A stretch of DNA of 6,942 nucleotides, taken from an uncultured Bacteroidia bacterium. GTDB lineage: Bacteria; Bacteroidota; Bacteroidia; Bacteroidales; UBA932. Position 1 is the stretch's first letter. Every line of letters begins with the position of its first letter. The notes below the pieces were generated by a model, which saw only the letters and a list, made by a program, of their open reading frames with translations, ran no database searches and had not been told where the DNA came from. Where the stretch lies: positions 1 to 6,942 of the forward strand of contig CACXHG010000176.1 in NCBI GenBank assembly GCA_902767355.1, read 5' to 3'. Shown piece by piece: positions 1 to 4,520 of the stretch. The position numbers and the translations under genes were made by a program.

Positions 1-1223
1 AGCGAAACGTCTATCTTGCGGCGCGGGCTGTTGGCCTGAATCTCTTTCTCGAACTTTATGTTGTAGTTGCGCCATACTTTGTCGCCGAGCTGTATGCCCG
101 AAAGGTCCTTGACGCTGACCGAATTGCCCTGGACCACATCGGCACGCATGCCCGTGATGCCCGCCTTGCCTGCGAACACCAGCCCGTCGCCGCTGGCAAG
201 GGGCTTGTCGGAGTCTATCACTATCTGCGGCGGCCGATGCTGGCCGTCCAGCCGGACGACGGTACCGATATACTCCCCGATGGACTTGGTGCCCTCCAGG
301 CTGTTCCAGCGCGAACGCCGGCCGTCTATATAAAACTCCGTGTAGCCGCGGTTGAAGGTGGCCGCAGGATTGGGCGTAAACCCTCCCTCCACGCTGCCGG
401 AAGAGGCTTTTGCAAAACGCGCGTCTGCCGCGCAGAGAGCGTCCAGCCGGCCGCGGTAGTGCCGCACCAGATTCTTTACATACGAATCGTTCTTGAGCCG
501 GCCCTCTATCTTGAAAGAGCAGATTCCGGCATCGGCCAGGTCGGCCAGGCGGCCGTCCAGGCAATAATCCTTGGGCGAGAGTATGCTGCGGTTTTTGGCA
601 ATGAGGCGTCCGTCGGCATCCACTATGTCGTAGAGGCTGCGGCAGGCCTGTATGCAGGCGCCCCGGTTGGCGCTGCGCCCGGCCAGGTACTGGCTAAGGT
701 AGCAGTTGCCGCTGTAGCTGACGCAGATGGCGCCGTGCACGAAAAACTCCAGCTCGCAGCTCACCGCCGAGCGTATGGCGCGTATTTCTTCCAGAGAGAG
801 CTGGCGCTCCAGGATGAGCCGCCTGAAACCCAGGCTCTCCAGAAGGCGCGCCTGCTGCGGTGTGCGGATGGCGCACTGCGTGGAGGCGTGCAGCTCTATG
901 GGCGGCAGGTCCATGCGGGTGATGCCCAAATCCTGCACTATGAGCGCATCCACACCAGCGTCGTAAAGTTCCCATATCAGCCGGCGGGCATCTTCCAGCT
1001 CATGGTCGTAGATGATGGTGTTTACCGTCGCATAGATCCGGGCCGAAAAGCGGTGGGCATACTCCGTCAGACGGGCAATCTCCTGCACGGGATTGCCCGC
1101 CGCGGCGCGTGCGCCGAACGCCGGCCCTGCGATATATACGGCATCGGCACCGCAGTCGATGGCCGCGATGCCGATGTCCGAGTTTTTGGCCGGAGCTAGA
1201 AGCTCAAGCTTTACTGGTTGCAT
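1..1223 (-). CDS. Peptidase U32 family protein (RlhA/TrhP/YegQ-like), C-terminus cut off by window edge
   Basis: The reading frame is open from the ATG at 1223 to the window edge and gives 407 codons without a stop. Residues about 158-195 carry the U32 signature: FVHGAICVSYSGNCYLS (161-177), then GRSANRGAC and QACR, with cysteines at 167, 174, 190 and 194. A KIEGR motif follows at 238-242. Family members, although named collagenase-like proteases, include RlhA and TrhP, which hydroxylate 23S rRNA or tRNA. The four-cysteine pattern fits a metal or Fe-S site, so RNA modification is likelier than proteolysis. Bacteroidota homologues usually run to about 600 residues, so roughly the last third is missing. 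The start is firm: an in-frame TAA immediately precedes the ATG, and a purine-rich GAGGAAGAG lies just upstream inside the preceding TPR gene. The two genes overlap by 13 bases and are probably translationally coupled. The family is sure; the exact substrate is not. Confidence 0.93.
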   Translation of the reverse strand, partial: MQPVKLELLAPAKNSDIGIAAIDCGADAVYIAGPAFGARAAAGNPVQEIARLTEYAHRFSARIYATVNTIIYDHELEDARRLIWELYDAGVDALIVQDLGITRMDLPPIELHASTQCAIRTPQQARLLESLGFRRLILERQLSLEEIRAIRSAVSCELEFFVHGAICVSYSGNCYLSQYLAGRSANRGACIQACRSLYDIVDADGRLIAKNRSILSPKDYCLDGRLADLADAGICSFKIEGRLKNDSYVKNLVRHYRGRLDALCAADARFAKASSGSVEGGFTPNPAATFNRGYTEFYIDGRRSRWNSLEGTKSIGEYIGTVVRLDGQHRPPQIVIDSDKPLASGDGLVFAGKAGITGMRADVVQGNSVSVKDLSGIQLGDKVWRNYNIKFEKEIQANSPRRKIDVS

Positions 1224-2173
1224 TTAAGCTCTTCCTCTACTTTGTATTTGGCAACAGCGCCAAACTGAGGGTCGCTCACAATCTGCTTGTAATAAGCGCA
1301 GGCTTTTGCGCGGTCCTTGCGGCCTTCGTAAGCGGTAGCCAGCTGATAGACGATCTGAGATTTGTCCTTTGCGCTGGGGGCGATGGCCAGGTAAGCCTCG
1401 AAAGCCTCGATTGCAGTGTCGAACTGTTTGAGGTTGAGGGCGCTTACGCCGATAAGCTTCTGCGCGTTAGGGGTGGACATAGCCTGAGCCGAATGCTGCG
1501 CATTCTCCAGAGTGCCGCGGTTGTCCTTTGCCTTCTGGCAAGCGACGGCCTTCTTGAGGTAGCAGTTGGCAATCTGCTTCATGGCGTCTTTCTCTGTCTT
1601 GGTGCCTTCGCCGGCAATCTCTGCAGCGGAGGTGAACACCTCGATAGCCTCGTCCATATCGCCCTTGCCAACCAGAGAGTGACCCAGACGAATCATTGCG
1701 GTGGTATTGGTAGAGTCTGCGGCAACCACAGCCCTGAAAGCCTCCGCAGCCTTGTCGAACTCCTTGGCGTTGAGCATTGCGCCGCCCTTTGCCATAAGCA
1801 TCTTGGGAATCAGGTTCTGCGCACGGTCGAGCGCATCCTCATTGTTGCCATATTCGGTTGCGGTCTCGACAACCTTGCGGAAATTGGCAAGTGCATTGTC
1901 GAAATCAGAAGCCTCTGCAGCCTCTTCGCCAAGTTTCATATAAATCTGCGGAATGATATTCTGGCAGTCGAGCACCACATTGCTGGCCTCTTCGCCAAGC
2001 CCCTTGGCCATTTCAAGACACTCCAGAAACTTGGGCAGAGACTCTGCTACATTACCCTCGTTAAGAATGGTGCCGGCCTCGTTGTAGAGATTCACGGCAG
2101 TCTCGATGTCCTGGGCGTTCACATACCCGAATGCTGCAAAAGCGGCAGCCAAAGTGATAAATATCTTTTTCAT
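1211..2173 (-). CDS. Secreted tetratricopeptide-repeat protein
   Basis: This 320-residue protein starts with a signal peptide (MKKIF, hydrophobic 4-17, likely cleavage after VNA at residue 20), so it should act in the periplasm or at the envelope. The rest is almost entirely alpha-helical and reads as about five to six TPR-like units. The clearest are around residues 137-153 (AKEFDKAAEAFRAVVAAD), 171-187 (GDMDEAIEVFTSAAEIA), 248-266 (LKQFDTAIEAFEAYLAIAP) and 280-300 (a degenerate last repeat). No enzymatic motif is visible, so a scaffold or protein-binding role is inferred. The frame is open back to 2263, but the ATG at 2173 is preferred because it begins the signal peptide and because the promoter core at 2233-2264 lies inside the longer version. 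The gene overlaps the downstream U32 gene by 13 bases. Many Bacteroidota carry such proteins without known function. Confidence 0.9.
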   Translation of the reverse strand: MKKIFITLAAAFAAFGYVNAQDIETAVNLYNEAGTILNEGNVAESLPKFLECLEMAKGLGEEASNVVLDCQNIIPQIYMKLGEEAAEASDFDNALANFRKVVETATEYGNNEDALDRAQNLIPKMLMAKGGAMLNAKEFDKAAEAFRAVVAADSTNTTAMIRLGHSLVGKGDMDEAIEVFTSAAEIAGEGTKTEKDAMKQIANCYLKKAVACQKAKDNRGTLENAQHSAQAMSTPNAQKLIGVSALNLKQFDTAIEAFEAYLAIAPSAKDKSQIVYQLATAYEGRKDRAKACAYYKQIVSDPQFGAVAKYKVEEELKCNQ

Positions 2174-2232
2174 AATGCAGGTAAAATGTTTTTCCAAAGC
2201 ATGATAAAAGCACAATGCGTGCCAAACGGAGG

Positions 2233-2264
2233 CAAAGGTAAAAAAATTGTATTTCAGCGGCAAA
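2233..2264 (-). promoter_or_regulatory. Bacteroidota-type promoter for the TPR-U32 operon
   Basis: On the minus strand a -33 element TTTG (2264-2261) is followed by a 20-bp spacer and a perfect -7 element TACCTTTG (2240-2233). This matches the phylum's primary sigma consensus TTTG-N19..21-TAnnTTTG. Transcription should begin a few bases downstream, near 2225-2228, giving a leader of about 50 nt before the ATG at 2173. The site lies in the 98-bp gap after the prenyl synthase stop codon, with its -33 box 7 bp past that stop. Confidence 0.8.
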
Positions 2265-2271
2265 TAAACAA

Positions 2272-3228
2272 CTATTTCTCGCGCAGGCAGAGGCTTTGGG
2301 CGAGGGAGGTGAGCAGCTGGCGGGAGCGGCAGTCGGGGAAGGCGGCCAGGCAGTCCACGGCCAGGCGGGTCTCGGATTCGAGGACTTTCTGGGCGTATTC
2401 TATGCCGCCGTTGTCCTGTACAAACCCCAGCACGGCATCGTAGCGGCCGGCTTCGATGTCGGCCGTCACGTTCGCGCGCGAGTCTGCGCCGGCATTCTCA
2501 AAGGCTCCCAGCAGCGGCAGGGTTATCTTGCGCTCGGCGATATCCACGCCGGTGGGTTTGCCAAGTGCCAGCTGCGGAGAATAGTCCAGTATGTCGTCGC
2601 GCATCTGGAACGCCAGACCGAGGTGGTAAGCGAAGGAGTCTACGGCCTCTATCTGGGCTTCGGTCGCCCCGCTGTTGCGGGCCCCGCCCTTCATGGCCGC
2701 ACGGAAGAGCGACGCCGTCTTGCGCGCAATAATGTAGATATAGTCGTCGTAGCCGGTGTCCAGGTGCTCGGCCTTCTCTATCTGGAACATCTCCCCTTCT
2801 GCCAAGTCGTTCAGGCAGCGGGCAAAGTCCGAGAAGGTCTCCTTCCGGCACTCGTTGATGATGGTGTCCACGGCCCGCGCCAGCCAGAAGTCGCCCACAA
2901 GCACGGCTGCACGGGGAGACAGCAGCGCGCTCACGGTGGGCTGGCCGCGGCGCATGTCGGCCTCGTCGGCCACATCGTCGTGCAGCAGAGTCGCCGTGTG
3001 CATCTGCTCGCTGGCCACTGCGCACAGCACGCTGGCACGCGAGCAAGTCCCAGCGCAAAGCCTGGCTGCGAGCATAGAAAGAATGGGGCGCAGCTGCTTT
3101 CCGCTGCGCTCCATCAGATATTTGTTAACCTTGTTGAGGATGGGAATCCTGCTTTCCAGAGTCTGGGCAAAAAGCTGCTCGAACAACTTCCAGTCTTCGC
3201 CGAGAAACTCTTTTGCCTGGGTGATCAT
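2272..3228 (-). CDS. Polyprenyl diphosphate synthase, probably long-chain (octaprenyl/solanesyl type)
   Basis: This 318-residue trans-isoprenyl diphosphate synthase condenses isopentenyl diphosphate onto an allylic primer in the cytoplasm. All landmark motifs are present in order: GKQLRP at 43-48, the first aspartate-rich motif HDDVADEADMRRG at 83-95 (D84, D85, D88), KT at 170-171, the second aspartate-rich motif RDDILD at 210-215, and GKPTGVDIAERK at 223-234. The fifth residue before the first motif is a small alanine (A79, context HTATLLHDD). In this family a bulky residue there stops elongation early, so alanine suggests a long-chain product, as in IspB-type enzymes. The likely role is the menaquinone side chain, though a lipid-carrier precursor is possible. 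The length is typical. It sits 3 bp behind the outer-membrane protein gene, in the same reading frame and separated by TAA-TCC. No strong Shine-Dalgarno is visible, so translational coupling is plausible. Confidence 0.93.
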   Translation of the reverse strand: MITQAKEFLGEDWKLFEQLFAQTLESRIPILNKVNKYLMERSGKQLRPILSMLAARLCAGTCSRASVLCAVASEQMHTATLLHDDVADEADMRRGQPTVSALLSPRAAVLVGDFWLARAVDTIINECRKETFSDFARCLNDLAEGEMFQIEKAEHLDTGYDDYIYIIARKTASLFRAAMKGGARNSGATEAQIEAVDSFAYHLGLAFQMRDDILDYSPQLALGKPTGVDIAERKITLPLLGAFENAGADSRANVTADIEAGRYDAVLGFVQDNGGIEYAQKVLESETRLAVDCLAAFPDCRSRQLLTSLAQSLCLREK

Positions 3229-3231
3229 GGA

Positions 3232-3876
3232 TTAAAACATATATGCCAGCGAAATCTGCAGGCAACGGGCGTTGCGGCGCTCGATGGATGCCACCTGATC
3301 CTGATATTCGTTCAGGTTGGCTACCGGGCCGAAATTCCAGTTATAGGTAACGGACAGCTGCACGCGGTTCATGAGGTCCAGGCCGCCGCCGACGCTCAGG
3401 CCGTATTCGAAGCGGGAGGCGTCGCGGGTCACAGGGCCGAGGGTATTGCCGGCCTGCGTGTCGGAAATGGCGTTGGCAAAGCTGTAGCCTATGCAGGGAG
3501 CCACCTGCAAAAACGGCCTCAGCAGGATCAGATCCAAACCCCACTGCAGGTTGAGGGGCATCTCAAGATAACCCATCTTCCAGTTGGTGGCATCGTCGAT
3601 GCGGGTGCCACGCACGTTATAGACAAGCTCCGGCTGGAATTTAAAACCGTTCCAGGCACCGGTGCGATAGCCGACGCCCACATTGAAGCTGGTGAAATTC
3701 TTGAAGAAGGACCCGCTGAAGACATCTTCGGAAATGACCGAGGCCACATCCTTGTTCAGATCCATATTGGAATTGGACACACCAGCCTTCACGAGAAAGC
3801 CGCCGCCGGCTGAGGCCGACAGGCTCAGCGACAGGCCCATGGCCAGCGCCGCCAGAAAACAAGTCAGCCGCTTCAT
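3232..3876 (-). CDS. Outer-membrane beta-barrel protein (PorT-like family)
   Basis: This 214-residue protein has a signal peptide (MKRLTCF, hydrophobic core 5-20, probable cleavage after ASA at residue 23). The mature part is made of alternating hydrophobic strands: NFTSFNVGVGYR (60-71), FKFQPELVYNVRG (78-90), MGYLEMPLNLQWG (101-113), RPFLQVAPCIGYSF (120-133), FEYGLSVGGGLDL (156-168), VQLSVTYNWNFG (172-183) and LQISLAYMF (206-214). It ends in phenylalanine, the usual outer-membrane C-terminus recognised by the barrel-assembly machinery. The pattern of QPEL-Y followed by YLE-P fits the Bacteroidota outer membrane beta-barrel domain of the PorT type, probably an eight-stranded barrel. The cargo or function is unknown. 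Its ATG is 1 nt after the thioredoxin stop codon, so it is almost certainly co-transcribed and coupled. C6 lies too early and in the wrong context for a lipoprotein box. Confidence 0.88.
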   Translation of the reverse strand: MKRLTCFLAALAMGLSLSLSASAGGGFLVKAGVSNSNMDLNKDVASVISEDVFSGSFFKNFTSFNVGVGYRTGAWNGFKFQPELVYNVRGTRIDDATNWKMGYLEMPLNLQWGLDLILLRPFLQVAPCIGYSFANAISDTQAGNTLGPVTRDASRFEYGLSVGGGLDLMNRVQLSVTYNWNFGPVANLNEYQDQVASIERRNARCLQISLAYMF

Positions 3877-3877
3877 G

Positions 3878-4192
3878 CTACAGCAGGGAATCCAGTTTCT
3901 CTACAAAAGCGCTCTTGGGAGTCACGCCCACCAGGCGGTCCACCATCTTGCCGTCTTTGAAGAAGATGAATGTAGGGATGTTGCGGATGCCGAATTCGGT
4001 GGGGAATTCGGTGGCTTCATCCACGTCGCACTTTGCCACGATCACGCGGCCGTCGTAGTCGGCAGCCAGCTCGTCGATTACGGGAGCCATGGCGCGGCAG
4101 GGACCGCACCAGGTAGCCCAGAAATCCACCAGGACGGGCTTGCCTGCGTTCAGTATTTCAGAAAAATTAGAATCGTTGATAACTTGTGCCAT
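3878..4192 (-). CDS. trxA: Thioredoxin
   Basis: This is a complete 104-residue cytoplasmic thioredoxin, the standard length. It has the WCGPC redox site at 28-32 (C29, C32), the buried aspartate D23 in VDFWA, the cis-proline P73 in NIPT, and the conserved FFKDGK turn at 77-82. There is no signal peptide, so it should reduce disulfides in the cytoplasm with electrons from thioredoxin reductase. One extra cysteine occurs at 55. The frame extends back to 4249, but the ATG at 4192 is chosen because it gives the canonical thioredoxin N-terminus and has a good Shine-Dalgarno (AAAAGGA, 8 nt upstream). A candidate promoter lies in the 28-bp gap before it and reaches back into the upstream gene. It is first in a tight block with the outer-membrane protein and the prenyl synthase, an unusual functional mix. 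Residues 61-68 are encoded by a 12-bp tandem duplication. Confidence 0.96.
   Translation of the reverse strand: MAQVINDSNFSEILNAGKPVLVDFWATWCGPCRAMAPVIDELAADYDGRVIVAKCDVDEATEFPTEFGIRNIPTFIFFKDGKMVDRLVGVTPKSAFVEKLDSLL
3992..4014. repeat. 12-bp tandem duplication inside the thioredoxin gene
   Basis: GAATTCGGTGG occurs at 3992-4002 and again at 4004-4014, with a period of 12 bp. On the coding strand it yields TEFP then TEFG (residues 61-68). The spacing from K54 to the GIR motif is the same as in E. coli thioredoxin, so this is probably convergence or local conversion and not a net insertion. Confidence 0.7.
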
Positions 4193-4200
4193 ATCGTTTG

Positions 4201-4207
4201 TCCTTTT
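4201..4207 (-). promoter_or_regulatory. Ribosome binding site of thioredoxin
   Basis: AAAAGGA on the minus strand, 8 nt before the ATG at 4192. It supports that start over the longer frame beginning at 4249, and it is the clearest Shine-Dalgarno in this window. Confidence 0.65.
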
Positions 4208-4215
4208 ATTTTCTA

Positions 4216-4250
4216 CAAAGTTATACCATTTTTTCGATATTCCACACAAA
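4216..4250 (-). promoter_or_regulatory. Candidate promoter for the thioredoxin-OMP-prenyl synthase block
   Basis: A perfect Bacteroidota -7 element TAACTTTG occupies 4223-4216 on the minus strand, and its first three bases are the stop codon of the PII-like gene. A TTTG that could serve as the -33 box lies at 4250-4247, but the spacer is 23 bp, longer than the usual 19-21, so the upstream half is weaker. Initiation near 4208-4211 would give a leader of about 16-19 nt. Readthrough from the RND-PII unit remains possible, since no terminator hairpin is visible in the gap. Confidence 0.5.
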
Positions 4251-4514
4251 GGCGCGCACGCCCACTTCGCGGTTGCGCATATCCAGCTTGCGCACGGTCA
4301 GCAGCAGGTCATCTACGCGCTCGTCTTCTATCACCGTCATCACCGCGGAGTTCATCTCCGGCCAGGCGTGGGTGCCGCGGTGGGGCTCGCCGCCGTTGGT
4401 GCCGCGGCCCTGCACCTGCTCGAAAAAGGTGAAGCCGGCAATCTTAAGTTCGTCCAGCATATATTCCACGCGGCCGGTGTTGGCCTGGTTGAACACTATA
4501 AAAACTGCTTTCAT
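4221..4514 (-). CDS. PII-like (GlnB-fold) small regulatory protein linked to the RND pump
   Basis: This 97-residue protein resembles PII signal proteins. It has an N-terminal beta strand (MKAVFIVFN), a helix with a conserved R-V-x-x-M-L pattern (15-21), a strand leading to VQGRG (34-38, in the place of KGFG in GlnB), a loop at about 39-54, a strand NSAVMTVIED (55-64), a helix VDDLLLTVRKLD (67-78) and a last strand VGVRAFVWNI (84-93). PII proteins form trimers that bind nucleotides or other small ligands and control partner proteins. This one lacks the uridylylated tyrosine of the classical T-loop and the TGKIGDGKIF B-loop. Its shortened loop holds H45, H49, W51 and E53 instead. It starts 6 bp after the RND permease stop, with a GGAG about 12 nt upstream of its ATG, so it belongs to the pump operon. 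A role as pump regulator or sensor is inferred from position. The fold assignment is fairly secure; the ligand is unknown. Confidence 0.75.
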   Translation of the reverse strand: MKAVFIVFNQANTGRVEYMLDELKIAGFTFFEQVQGRGTNGGEPHRGTHAWPEMNSAVMTVIEDERVDDLLLTVRKLDMRNREVGVRAFVWNIEKMV

Positions 4515-4520
4515 GTCGGT

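Noticed and set aside
237..1199. A 320-codon open frame on the plus strand.
   Set aside because: It lies entirely opposite the U32 gene, whose minus-strand translation contains the complete family signature.
2203..2222. Small hairpin GCAC-GCATT-GTGC followed by TTTT on the minus strand, considered as a terminator.
   Set aside because: The stem is only 4 bp and lies just downstream of the predicted transcription start; it is too weak to call a terminator or attenuator.
2174..2263. N-terminal extension of the TPR protein to an ATG at 2263.
   Set aside because: The extension would place the signal peptide internally and would need a transcript starting upstream of the promoter found at 2233-2264.
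1109..2443. A 444-codon open frame on the plus strand across the TPR gene and the intergenic promoter.
   Set aside because: It runs antisense to a gene with a signal peptide and TPR repeats, and crosses a strong opposite-strand promoter; its translation shows no recognisable domain.
2296..3813. A 505-codon open frame on the plus strand.
   Set aside because: It covers the prenyl synthase and outer-membrane protein on the opposite strand, both of which have full motif support; the translation shows no recognisable domain.
4193..4249. Extended thioredoxin start at 4249.
   Set aside because: The added 19 residues do not match thioredoxin N-termini, while the ATG at 4192 has a good Shine-Dalgarno and gives the usual 104-residue length.
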